64,000 nucleotides of DNA from JAIEOG01 sp964519985 (GCA_964519985.1 CAZFMF010000016.1:1-64000); one strand, 5' to 3'. Numbered from the stretch's first letter, positions 42,700-50,092 are shown. Made by a program: numbers and translations. Notes: generated by a model not told the origin, from the letters alone.

Positions 42700-42776
42700 G
42701 TCATTCCGAGCGCAGCGAAGGAATCTCGCATCGCGTAGCGATGCGGGGTTGCTTCGGGCTACGCCCTCGCAATGAC
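42700..42776. repeat. Dispersed palindromic repeat (CATTGCGAGG family), copy 3
   Basis: Begins GTCATTCCGAGCGCAGCGAA and ends CCCTCGCAATGAC, so the ends are inverted. Inside is CGCATCGCGTAGCGATGCG, a nearly perfect palindrome. It lies between two divergent genes, which shows that the family is not always a terminator. Confidence 0.8.
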
Positions 42777-42822
42777 ATGCTTCACTGCATGCGAGTGACA
42801 TAAAAGCTGCTACACTTCGCCC

Positions 42823-43554
42823 ATGTTCCGCAGCGCCGCCTTACTCTTCATTGCCATTCCTCTTTTCGCCGCAGACCCCGCGCCCGAAGGGGGACATGGA
42901 GCCATGCGCGTGGGAATGGACGGGGGCTACCATGAGACGCGCGGTCCGGCTCTAGGAATTTCGTATCGTTTCGGACTGCACGATCTGTTGGACCGTCAAA
43001 CCGCCTACCCCAGTTTCACGCGTTTGGAGATTCTGCGTTTTCGCATCGAACATTTCCCACGGGATGGACGGACGTTCTTGGACGAAATCACGTTGTTCGC
43101 CATCGAACGTTTACCGCCGGTAACCTCCCGTTGGGAAGAGCTCTCCTGGAAGGCAGAACTGGGTGGCCGTTCGCTGAAGGATCCCGCTTGTGATCGGTGT
43201 GGGGCGGCTTCGGCGCTGGGCGGTCTCGGGGTGACCACTACACCGTTAGAATCTCTACCGGTGGATTTGTGGTTATTTCTTGAGGCGGAGTTGCTCGTCT
43301 CTCCCAGTTTCAGTGGCTTTCCCATCAAGCCTTCCTTGGGACCTCGACTCGGATTGCGGTTTCGATTGAAGGACTGGCTCAACGGGTGGCTTTACGGCCT
43401 ATACCGCCGGCAGTGGGACTCGCCTTCCAATGAGATCACGGAGTACGGGACGGAATGGCGGATTGCCTTGGACCCTCGTTGGGCCTTGAATCTAAAGGTT
43501 CACCATTTCGCGGAAGGTTGGCAGGGACTGGCCGGAGTGTACGCCTACTTCTGA
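42823..43554 (+). CDS. Exported barrel-like protein resembling the C-terminal domain of DUF4105 proteins
   Basis: 243 residues with a short signal peptide (RSAALLFIAIPLFAADP). The body resembles the C-terminal beta-rich domain that normally follows a DUF4105 (Lnb N-terminal-type) domain: GHGAMRVGMDGGYHETRGPA, LGISYRFGLHDLLDRQTAYP, FTRLEILRFRIEHFPRDGRT. Here it stands alone, without the DUF4105 domain. Two Cys lie close together (DPACDRCGAA). It ends in VYAYF, consistent with an outer-membrane barrel. It could be a free-standing barrel or a truncated relic; the intact signal peptide favours a working gene. Confidence 0.6.
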   Translation: MFRSAALLFIAIPLFAADPAPEGGHGAMRVGMDGGYHETRGPALGISYRFGLHDLLDRQTAYPSFTRLEILRFRIEHFPRDGRTFLDEITLFAIERLPPVTSRWEELSWKAELGGRSLKDPACDRCGAASALGGLGVTTTPLESLPVDLWLFLEAELLVSPSFSGFPIKPSLGPRLGLRFRLKDWLNGWLYGLYRRQWDSPSNEITEYGTEWRIALDPRWALNLKVHHFAEGWQGLAGVYAYF

Positions 43555-43607
43555 GTATCGAATCTATTGCGAAAAAAGCCGCGCTTGATGAAGGTCTGAC
43601 TATTCCC

Positions 43608-43637
43608 TTGATGTAGACGAACGGTCTTCACTACAAT
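43608..43637 (+). promoter_or_regulatory. Possible sigma-70 promoter at 43.6 kb
   Basis: TTGATG, an 18-base spacer, then TACAAT. Transcription would start near 43644, after the GTG at 43639 that opens the next reading frame, so either this promoter or that start codon is wrong. Confidence 0.4.
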
Positions 43638-43638
43638 A

Positions 43639-44028
43639 GTGCTAGGTTTTTTTCGATCCCAAGAGGAATACCGATACAACTTTCAGGTCGGGTTAGCCAA
43701 TTCGGGTGCTTTTGAAGCCAACGTTGTTCGGCAACAGCCGGCCGATTCGATTCAAGTCCTTTTTACGTCCCTTTTGTCCGGCGAACCGGAAGTGGATGAG
43801 AAAGGCACTTACCATTTGCCTCGTCATCATCTCGTGATCCAGGTGCATTCCGCAAGGCACGGTTCCGTGATGAATCAGAAGATTGAGCTGCCGAATCGCG
43901 CGGGGAAACTGTTGGAACTCCAGTTGGATTCCATGCAGCTGAAACTCGAATGCTCGAAGGACTTCGAAGTGTTTGAAGTGAGTGAACGCGCGGCGGGTCG
44001 GGATTTAAGGTTCAATCGAGGTTTTTAG
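43639..44028 (+). CDS. Hypothetical protein, start uncertain
   Basis: 129 residues from a GTG that has no ribosome site. The sequence looks protein-like (EEYRYNFQVGLANSGAFEAN, YHLPRHHLVIQVHSARHGSV) but matches no domain I recognise. There is no signal peptide. No other start exists in the first 40 codons except a distant TTG. It may be a remnant of a longer gene or may use a rare start. It overlaps the end of the convergent ridA-like gene by four bases. Confidence 0.4.
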   Translation: MLGFFRSQEEYRYNFQVGLANSGAFEANVVRQQPADSIQVLFTSLLSGEPEVDEKGTYHLPRHHLVIQVHSARHGSVMNQKIELPNRAGKLLELQLDSMQLKLECSKDFEVFEVSERAAGRDLRFNRGF

Positions 44029-44474
44029 CTTACGCCCGGAATGACGGCCAGACATTCCACTTCGACGCGAGCTCTGAAAGCCAGTCCGCTACCGGCAAAC
44101 GCGCTTCGGGCCGGATAGGGATCTTTGAAATATTTTTTGTAAACCTTATTGAAATCCGGCCACTCGGCAATGTCCACTAGCATCACTTGGCATTTCACGA
44201 CGTTTTCAAAGGTGAGATTGAAATGCTTCAAGACCAAGCCGATGTTCTTTAGCGTTTGTTCCGTCTCCGGTCCAATCCCTCCGCGGACAAGGTCTTTTTC
44301 TCCCGGGGGGATTCCGATTTGGCCGGCAAGGTAAACGGTATTGCCAACCCGAACCGCTTCCGAAAATGGCAGATTGAGTGCTTTGTTCTCCGGTGTCGTG
44401 AAATGTTCGATGGAGGGGCTCGAAGCAATACCGTTAGTGCAAATGAATAGTACTCCGACCAGAAAAGCTCTCAT
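44025..44474 (-). CDS. Exported RidA-family protein
   Basis: 149 residues from the ATG at 44474, which has GGGGAAGAG upstream; a start five codons earlier is less likely. A signal peptide (RAFLVGVLFICTNGIAS) is followed by a RidA (YjgF) fold: FSEAVRVGNTVYLAGQIGIP, GPETEQTLKNIGLVLKHFNL, ENVVKCQVMLVDIAEWPDFN and YPARSAFAGSGLAFRARVEV. The catalytic-type Arg sits in PARSAF, where RidA enzymes that deaminate 2-aminoacrylate have it. Export of a RidA protein is unusual, because the known role is in the cytoplasm. Confidence 0.85.
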   Translation of the reverse strand: MRAFLVGVLFICTNGIASSPSIEHFTTPENKALNLPFSEAVRVGNTVYLAGQIGIPPGEKDLVRGGIGPETEQTLKNIGLVLKHFNLTFENVVKCQVMLVDIAEWPDFNKVYKKYFKDPYPARSAFAGSGLAFRARVEVECLAVIPGVS

Positions 44475-44661
44475 AGTTCTCTTCCCCAATTGCTTGCTCA
44501 GTTTACGGAAGGTTAAGGCTTCTCGGGTGCCCTTTTCAATCCAATGCGGCTAATGGCCGCGATAAGGATTGTCTATAGCCGTCTGTTGGGCCTTTGGCGG
44601 GTGAGTGCACCTTCTTTTGAGCTGCGCCCGGTTCCGTTTGGTCCCTCAGTGGGTGACTAGG

Positions 44662-44681
44662 CACTGTTCCCAGGAACAGTG
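44662..44681. repeat. 9-bp perfect hairpin in the ridA-kinase gap
   Basis: CACTGTTCC, CA, GGAACAGTG: a perfect nine-pair stem with a two-base loop. The words ACTAGGCAC just before it also occur just before the inverted-repeat element at 22250. It is part of a 250-base gap between two minus-strand genes and otherwise shows nothing I recognise. Confidence 0.75.
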
Positions 44682-44724
44682 GTGTCAAAAGGGCGGGGAG
44701 AGTGGACGACATCGAACTTTCTGT

Positions 44725-46137
44725 TTAGCAGGCATCTTTGAGATGAAAGTGGAGAACGGCGTCGGAGAGCTTGATGGTATCTCCGTCTTGAAGCTCCACG
44801 GGCCCGATGACCTTGCGGCGATTGAGTTCCGTCTTCGGCTCATTGGTATCGATAGCCTCGAGCCACAAACCATTTTTACGTCGGAAAATGCGCACGTGAC
44901 GGGCCTGCACACCCGCCGCATCCGGCAACGGGAAGTGACATTGGCCCGACGCGCCGATAACGGTTTCGTCCGCAAACAGGAAAAACTCTTTCGCGGGCGA
45001 GCGTTTGTCGGCGCGGAACTCAACCTTGCCGACTCGCAACGGTACGCGACACTTCGGGCAATACCCGGCCTGGGAGCCCGAATCGGCGTGTCCGCAGAAC
45101 TCGCAGAACGTGCAAGTGGCCGGAAACAGCGTTTTCGGCAGGACATTGATTTCGACCGGCTCGATCGTCTTGGAGCGACCAAACGGCCAGAGCCCCTTCC
45201 GCGTGAGTCGGTCTAATTCGTCGCGGACTTGTCGCGAGCGTTGGAAGCGCTGCGCGGGATCGACCGCCAAGCATTTCTTGATGATTTCGATGAGTCGCGG
45301 ATCGCGGCCGCTCTTTTCGAGGGGCTTCGTGTCGCCCAAAACCGGCGTTTCGCCCATCGCCGCTTCGTACAAAAGTGCACCCAGACCGTAGATATCCCCG
45401 GCGGCGGTGAAGGGCTTGGTTTTGTCGAGCAAGTCGGGCGGCGTGTAGCCTTCCGATTCAAAGATCAAAGGATTGTGATCGGCGCGGTGGTAGAGCGTAC
45501 CGAAGTCGATGAGTTTGATCCGCGAGCTAATGCCGTCGAGCATCACGTTCTGCGGTTTCAAATCGCGGTAGATGTAGCCGTGTTGGTGGATAATTTCCAA
45601 TGCGTCGGCTATTTGCACACCTAGGTAAACGAGCAATCCATCTTCAATGGCGCCCTTTTCTTCCCGGTAATCTTGCAGCGCTTTCGCCAGTTCCTTTCCG
45701 TTGATGAACTCCATCACCAGGTAGAACGAGCCGTTGCGCTCGAAGTATTCGAAACCGGTTGGAAACGCGGGGTGCTTGATCTTGCGCAGGAACACCGCCT
45801 CGCGCTTAAAGCTCTGCATCAGCTGTTTCTTGACCTGGTCGTAGCCCGGTTGATCCAGCATCTGCTTAATGAGCAAAACTTTGCCGTCGTCCATGCGGGT
45901 CGCGCGAAACGTGGCGCCGAAACCGCTTTTAGCGATGGCTTCTTCAATCACATAGTGGCGGCGGCCCTTCAGGCGCTCACCCGGAGACAGCAGACCGTCT
46001 TTCGCATCTTTGATCGTAGTGAAGGACGCCTGCCGCAACTTGCGCGCGACTTTCAATGGCGCAGCCGAGCCACCGCACGCGTCGCAAAACATCGCGCCGG
46101 CCAGGAGCTTTTCACCACATGTACTGCACGTCTGCAT
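44725..46137 (-). CDS. Ser/Thr protein kinase with zinc ribbons and FHA domain
   Basis: 470 residues, soluble. Domain order: N-terminal zinc ribbon (CSTC ... CDAC, residues 4-22), kinase domain (about 60-310) with glycine loop AKSGFGATF, Lys in LLIKQM, catalytic loop YIYRDLKPQNVML (Tyr-Arg-Asp in place of His-Arg-Asp) and IDFGTL; a second zinc ribbon (CTFCEFCGH ... YCPKC, about 343-363); and a C-terminal FHA domain (about 385-470). The kinase could mark partners and the FHA could bind phosphothreonine, so self-binding or chains of signals are possible. It lies behind the VWA gene and a large hairpin. The ATG has no ribosome site, but the zinc ribbon starts at residue 4, so the start is well placed. 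Confidence 0.9.
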   Translation of the reverse strand: MQTCSTCGEKLLAGAMFCDACGGSAAPLKVARKLRQASFTTIKDAKDGLLSPGERLKGRRHYVIEEAIAKSGFGATFRATRMDDGKVLLIKQMLDQPGYDQVKKQLMQSFKREAVFLRKIKHPAFPTGFEYFERNGSFYLVMEFINGKELAKALQDYREEKGAIEDGLLVYLGVQIADALEIIHQHGYIYRDLKPQNVMLDGISSRIKLIDFGTLYHRADHNPLIFESEGYTPPDLLDKTKPFTAAGDIYGLGALLYEAAMGETPVLGDTKPLEKSGRDPRLIEIIKKCLAVDPAQRFQRSRQVRDELDRLTRKGLWPFGRSKTIEPVEINVLPKTLFPATCTFCEFCGHADSGSQAGYCPKCRVPLRVGKVEFRADKRSPAKEFFLFADETVIGASGQCHFPLPDAAGVQARHVRIFRRKNGLWLEAIDTNEPKTELNRRKVIGPVELQDGDTIKLSDAVLHFHLKDAC

Positions 46138-46152
46138 AAGTTAAGTAAAAAC

Positions 46153-46251
46153 CCGAGGAGGTTGGGGGGCCGCCGCCCGCGGTCCTTTCGGACGCGGGGG
46201 CAGCTTGACGGTCCGAAAGCACCGCCGCCGCCGGCCCCCCAACCTCCTCGG
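46153..46251 (-). terminator. Large palindrome, probable intrinsic terminator between VWA and kinase genes
   Basis: The 20-base arms 46153-46172 and 46232-46251 are perfect inverted copies (CCGAGGAGGTTGGGGGGCCG). Inside the 59-base centre a second inverted pair of 13 bases (GGTCCTTTCGGAC and its partner) has one mismatch, so a two-tier stem can form. On the minus strand the last arm is followed by GTTTTTAC, as in a rho-independent terminator. It ends 16 bases before the kinase start. Confidence 0.75.
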
Positions 46252-46262
46252 AGATTGTTCCT

Positions 46263-47504
46263 TTAGCTGATCAGAAGACGCGTTTTCTTCGCCTCGTCCT
46301 TGATCGTCGCCAGTTCGTTCGCGCTGGACTTGCCCGCGCGGACGTCGTTCGCCAATCGAGTCAGGGCGCGGGTTACGCGGTCCTGGCCCAGGTTGCTGGC
46401 GATACGGGTTGTATTTTGAATCAACCGAGTCGCTTTATCCTTGTCGCCATCTTCCAAGCTCGCTTGGATTTGCTGGCCGTTCAGGTGAACCTGAAGGACC
46501 TGGCTGGCGCGGAAGACGTCCTGGTCAACCTGACCGAGTTCGGCTTCCTTGTCGGTCGTGCGCAACTTCACCGCCACGGCTTCCGTGCGGTTTCCGTCGT
46601 ACACACCTTCCACCGTGAAAAGCGGGACTTCCACGCCTTCTTGTCCGGGACCTTGAGAGCTGGTCTGGACCAAGAACGCGGTTAAATCGCGCGTCATCGA
46701 ACCGGTCGGGATTTCGAAGTGCTTCGCATTGCCCGGGATGTCGTAGATCACGATTTCGGGGGCCACGCGCGCGATTCGCATCACGCGGGAGCTCACGTTC
46801 GTGAAGTGCAACACCAGGTCGCCCACCACGGACGACTGCAGTTTCTGCATCTCGGCTTGCAAGCCTTCCTTGAACTTGTCCATCGCGTTGGCGTGGTAGT
46901 ACGAACCCCGGCCGAGTTCCGACAAGCGACTGATGAAGTCGGAGTCGTAGTCGTCCGCGGAACCGATACCGATCCCGGTCAACGTGATGTGCTCTTGCTC
47001 GGCCACGATCTTTTCGAACTTGTCGAATTTGTCGAGGCGATAACCCTGGTTGTCGGTCGGGAAACCATCGGTCAAGAGAATGACGTGGTTCACGCGCTTT
47101 ACTTTGTCTCGCTGGTCACGCGCTTCGAACGTCTTGTAAGCGGTGCGAAGTCCCTGCTCGAGATTCGTCACGCCGGAGGGATTCTCCAGTTTGCGAATCG
47201 CGTCTTGCATCGCCGCGCGGTTTTCCGCGAGCGAGGCCAAGGGAAACACTTCGCGGGCGTTGGTTCCGAAAAGAACCAAACTCACGCGATCGTCTTCCTT
47301 GAGCGAGCCGACGAGTTCCGTCATCGCCGATTTCACCATGGACCATTTGTCGCCGCCCATGGAACTCGACGCGTCGACCAGGAACAATACGTTCGCCGGG
47401 ACACGCTTCGAAGACGCATTCGGCGTCAATTCCACGAGTGTCGTTGTGCTGAATTCCCCGTCCTTCGGACGGAGATCCGAGCCGTTCTTCGTTGTGATTT
47501 TCAC
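46263..47504 (-). CDS. VWA-domain protein
   Basis: 413 residues from a GTG at 47504 with AAGGAGAG upstream; the longer open frame upstream overlaps a repeat and is not credible. No signal peptide. A complete MIDAS site is present: DASSS (about residue 44), Thr in SGVTNLEQGL and Asp in VILLTDGFPTD. The VWA domain is at about 38-215; beta-rich and helical regions follow (FTNVSSRVMRIARVAPEIVI and a C-terminal helix). It probably binds a protein partner through a metal ion. A sigma-54 promoter lies just upstream and a kinase-FHA gene downstream, so it is likely part of a signalling pair. Confidence 0.88.
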   Translation of the reverse strand: MKITTKNGSDLRPKDGEFSTTTLVELTPNASSKRVPANVLFLVDASSSMGGDKWSMVKSAMTELVGSLKEDDRVSLVLFGTNAREVFPLASLAENRAAMQDAIRKLENPSGVTNLEQGLRTAYKTFEARDQRDKVKRVNHVILLTDGFPTDNQGYRLDKFDKFEKIVAEQEHITLTGIGIGSADDYDSDFISRLSELGRGSYYHANAMDKFKEGLQAEMQKLQSSVVGDLVLHFTNVSSRVMRIARVAPEIVIYDIPGNAKHFEIPTGSMTRDLTAFLVQTSSQGPGQEGVEVPLFTVEGVYDGNRTEAVAVKLRTTDKEAELGQVDQDVFRASQVLQVHLNGQQIQASLEDGDKDKATRLIQNTTRIASNLGQDRVTRALTRLANDVRAGKSSANELATIKDEAKKTRLLIS

Positions 47505-47559
47505 GAGTCTCTCCTTCAAGCGGTCAAATACCGCCCCCTCTTCTCCAACCGGCGGTTTG

Positions 47560-47575
47560 TGCAAGGGGTGTGCCC
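47560..47575 (-). promoter_or_regulatory. Sigma-54 promoter of the VWA gene
   Basis: Minus strand: GGGCACACCCCTTGCA, which has GGCAC, five bases and TTGCA, all matching the -24/-12 consensus, with 10 bases between GG and GC. The predicted start near 47549 gives a 45-base leader before the GTG at 47504, with the ribosome site inside. Confidence 0.65.
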
Positions 47576-47660
47576 CCACGGAATACGCAGGAGATGGGCG
47601 GGAAAAAGAGCGGGCGAGAGCCCTTTTTGGGCACCCATGTAACGCAGTTTGGCACCGGCC

Positions 47661-47706
47661 AATGCGAGCGAAGCGAAGCAAACTCGCACCGCGCAGCGGT
47701 GCGGGA
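47661..47706. repeat. Dispersed palindromic repeat, partial copy 5
   Basis: AATGCGAGCGAAGCGAAGCAA followed by CTCGCACCGCGCAGCGGTGCG, a degenerate, shorter copy of the CATTGCGAGG family. It marks the left edge of the A/T-richer region. The rest of the 265-base gap holds the VWA promoter and nothing else I recognise. Confidence 0.6.
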
Positions 47707-47769
47707 CTAGGCTAGGTTGGTTCTCCATTTTCCTTGTCCCCGAAACTGGACGGTGGCATCTAGAAAACG

Positions 47770-48849
47770 ATGGTAACCGGCGGAGAGGCAAGAGTTAGAG
47801 ATGTCATCGTCATCGGTGGTGGTATCTGCGGGATCGTTTTCTGTAAATACGCACTCGAAAATCGTCTCGACGTCCTGGTACTTGAAAAAGAGAACGAAAT
47901 CGGTGGGCTTTGGAGGAAGCTGCCGTCGTGGCAAGATCTCCAGACGCGAAAGGAAGACTGGAGTCTCAACGATCTACCGATTGACGGGGTGACTCAAAGC
48001 GACGTTTTCAAAAACATCCAAGCTTGGGTTGACCGATATGCTTTGAATCCCGTGATTCGGCTCGGCCACGCTGTCTCTGAAGTCAAACGTCTCGAGCCGC
48101 ACTGGGAGGTTCAAACCAACCGCGGCTCCTTCTTAGCCCGCAACTTGCTGGTCGCCAGCGGGATCCAAAACGTCCCCAACCTGCCGGTGATTGAAAGAAT
48201 CAATCCGGCCGTAAAGGAATACCATTCCTCGCAGTTAAAAAACCCTGAAGAGCTACGAAACAAAGCGGTAACGGTGGTGGGCGGGGGAGCCTCGGCGTTC
48301 GATCTTCTGGACCTCGCCCTAGAATACGAAGCCTCTAGTATCAGTTGGATATACCGGTCCACAAAATGGATGATGCCTAGCCTTCAACCCAAAACCGCTA
48401 AGGCGATGTTGCGGTTCATGGCTTTCCAACAAATGTGGCAAACCGAGGCATCCATCGAAGGAGCACTCAGAACGCTGCTCGATGCGAAGTATAAGTATTT
48501 TGGTATTGAAGCTATCAAGCCCGAGTCGCCATATGAATATCGCCAACAGCAACTCGTTCCCGGTCGCCCACTTCTGATTAGACATTTCAACCAAATTGAA
48601 CGCTACAAAGGCGAGATCGATAAAATTGAAGGAAACAGCATCAGCGTTGGGAATTCGACCCTCAAAACCGATTGTGTCTTGTACGGTACCGGATACAAGG
48701 TCGACCTAACCTATCTTGGTTTGCCGGAATTTGAGAACATAACCCGCACGGAAGAGCTGTCCAAACGATGCGGCACGATTGCACGGTCTTTGGACTATGA
48801 GGGCCTTTTTTTTTCTCGGAGTAAGCCTCAGAGATCAAACCAGCACTAG
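47770..48849 (+). CDS. Flavin-dependent monooxygenase-like protein, interrupted at a T9 tract
   Basis: 359 residues are encoded before an early stop. The N terminus has the FAD-binding motif VIVIGGGICGIVFCKYALEN and LEKENEIGGLWRK; a second dinucleotide motif (KAVTVVGGGASAFDLLDLAL) lies at about 168-188, and YGTGYKVDLTYL follows, as in flavin-containing monooxygenases. At 48806-48814 there are nine T residues. In the present frame the protein reads GLFFSRSK and soon stops; removing one T continues as GLFFLGVSLRDQ into the next open frame, restoring 434 residues. This may be a real mutation, a phase-variable switch or a sequencing error. Composition differs from the neighbours, which suggests transfer. 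Confidence 0.8.
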   Translation: MVTGGEARVRDVIVIGGGICGIVFCKYALENRLDVLVLEKENEIGGLWRKLPSWQDLQTRKEDWSLNDLPIDGVTQSDVFKNIQAWVDRYALNPVIRLGHAVSEVKRLEPHWEVQTNRGSFLARNLLVASGIQNVPNLPVIERINPAVKEYHSSQLKNPEELRNKAVTVVGGGASAFDLLDLALEYEASSISWIYRSTKWMMPSLQPKTAKAMLRFMAFQQMWQTEASIEGALRTLLDAKYKYFGIEAIKPESPYEYRQQQLVPGRPLLIRHFNQIERYKGEIDKIEGNSISVGNSTLKTDCVLYGTGYKVDLTYLGLPEFENITRTEELSKRCGTIARSLDYEGLFFSRSKPQRSNQH

Positions 48850-49075
48850 CGCACCCTTCGCGGCGGCAATATGCAGCAAAACGATTATCGCCCACATCAA
48901 AGGCAAAATCAGTATCCCCAAGGAACCGCTGTTGAGGAGCGTTCATTTTTGGGACATGCTTACCTTGCTCGCGTCGTTCGATCGCCACAACTATCCGCGA
49001 CTTTTTTGGAAACTTAAATATCGGTTTCTTTCGTGGTGGTACGTGAAGAAATTGAACAAAACGATTTCAGTTTGA
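48806..49075 (+). pseudogene. Out-of-frame C-terminal part of the flavoprotein
   Basis: This frame continues the flavoprotein after the T9 tract: FFLGVSLRDQTSTSAPFAAA, then KISIPKEPLLRSVHFWDMLT and a basic C terminus. It holds about 88 residues with no start of its own near the join. The smooth continuation supports one original gene of 434 residues. If the T tract varies in length, this part would be added or lost in different cells. Confidence 0.7.
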
Positions 49076-49247
49076 AAGCATCTTCGCGACGCTCCCCTCT
49101 GACACTCGACTTGATATTAATCGTGTGCAAGCTTCGGCCTCGGTGAAACAAATAGCCGCCTTATGTAAGGCTATGAAATAATGATGATTCCCCATTTCTG
49201 TGCAGCTATTTGTCCGTGATAGTATGAAAGTAGAAGTAGGATTAACA

Positions 49248-49502
49248 ATGGAACTTCTCGAGCCTAAAAAAAAGAAACTCGAAGAAAGCGCCCTCTATCA
49301 AGAGGCGGTTTCTGCTGAGTCAAAATTTCCCTCCCGGGAAGCAGCAATTGCCGCGCTTTCCACTGAGCTGGAAGCATTGGCCGCTCAAACGAAAATGTCT
49401 GTTGCCGAGGTTCTGAAGTACCGAGAATCGTCTTCGGAATTCAATGAGACCTACGAACGCATTGCCACCTTAGCCCGTCAAATTGATTTTCTAAAGAAGT
49501 AA
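49248..49502 (+). CDS. TumA-like antitoxin candidate
   Basis: 84 residues from the ATG at 49248 with GTAGGA upstream; an ATG eight codons earlier is also possible. The sequence is helical and charged: LEPKKKKLEESALYQEAVSA, then EALAAQTKMSVAEVLKYRES and ERIATLARQIDFLKK. No DNA-binding motif is obvious. Its stop overlaps the start of the next gene (TAATG), and that gene resembles the toxin TumE, so an antitoxin role is inferred from the pairing. The 172 bases upstream are A/T-rich and show no clear promoter. Confidence 0.5.
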   Translation: MELLEPKKKKLEESALYQEAVSAESKFPSREAAIAALSTELEALAAQTKMSVAEVLKYRESSSEFNETYERIATLARQIDFLKK

Positions 49503-49966
49503 TGCCCAAGCACGATTGGAACTCGTTACAGAACTACATTGTAGTTCACGAAAAAACGTTGCGCTTCTACGAGCGTCACATGGAAACGCGGCGATCCTAT
49601 GTCTACGATAAGTGGACAGACCGGTACGCCACACTCGAATGCAAAGGGATGATTCTACTGACGTCGCACGGCAGCAGAATTCGGATCGATATTGAGAAGG
49701 AGATTTTGATCGATTCGACAAACTCGGTGCGTCCACGAGCGCGCACGTATAGTTACTCGTACAGTGCCATTTCGCCCGGAAGGCACACGCTAATTCGCTA
49801 TTGCAGTCCACACGACGATGCCCATGTCGAGGGCAGCGCATCCCATCATAGGTTTCACCACAAACATGATTTCGCAAGAAGTTCCCAGGGTGTGATTACC
49901 CTCCTCGGAAGCGATGAGTGGCCTCACGTAAGCGAGTTTTTGGACGAAGTCCTTCAAAGTTTCTAG
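49502..49966 (+). CDS. TumE/DUF6516-like toxin candidate
   Basis: 154 residues. The pattern fits the TumE (DUF6516) family: a strand with ILLTSHGSRIRIDIEKEILI, the Tyr-rich ARTYSYSYSAISPG, then an Arg-Tyr (LIRYCSPHDD) where the family has RYD, and a His cluster (SHHRFHHKHDF), closing with a C-terminal helix (FLDEVLQSF). Family members act as small ribonuclease-like toxins with a TumA antitoxin. The Cys after RY, in place of Asp, is a deviation. Translation is coupled to the upstream gene. Moderate certainty, because the match is from memory of the family pattern. Confidence 0.6.
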   Translation: MPKHDWNSLQNYIVVHEKTLRFYERHMETRRSYVYDKWTDRYATLECKGMILLTSHGSRIRIDIEKEILIDSTNSVRPRARTYSYSYSAISPGRHTLIRYCSPHDDAHVEGSASHHRFHHKHDFARSSQGVITLLGSDEWPHVSEFLDEVLQSF

Positions 49967-49978
49967 AAGAGGTTGGGC

Positions 49979-50045
49979 ATTGCCCGGGCAATACCGAGTC
50001 GGAATACTTGAACGCCGCCGCTGCCGTGGGCCTCGCAATGACGGT
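49979..50045. repeat. Palindrome and partial repeat copy 6 at island right edge
   Basis: ATTGCCCGGGCAAT at 49979-49992 is a perfect 14-base palindrome, and CCTCGCAATGAC at about 50031-50042 is the end of the CATTGCGAGG family. Together with copy 5 this brackets the flavoprotein and toxin-antitoxin genes. Confidence 0.6.
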
Positions 50046-50092
50046 CGCCCGCGTGTTACGATTTGCGTCTAACCGTTCTCCAGGACAATTCG

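Noticed and set aside
42643..42801. N-terminal extension of the lipoprotein gene at 41.8 kb
   Set aside because: It translates through repeat copy 3 and lies before the predicted promoter; the ATG at 42642 has a strong ribosome site and a lipoprotein signal.
44490..44530. GGCAC-N5-AAGCC on the minus strand before the ridA-like gene
   Set aside because: Spacing is right, but the -12 element lacks the TT and does not match TTGC.
46719..47642. 307-codon open frame on the plus strand
   Set aside because: Antisense shadow of the VWA gene; no start site or domain.
47650..47668. TTGGCACCGGCCAATGC before the flavoprotein gene
   Set aside because: GG to GC spacing is one base too long, and the -12 part is ATGC, not TTGC.
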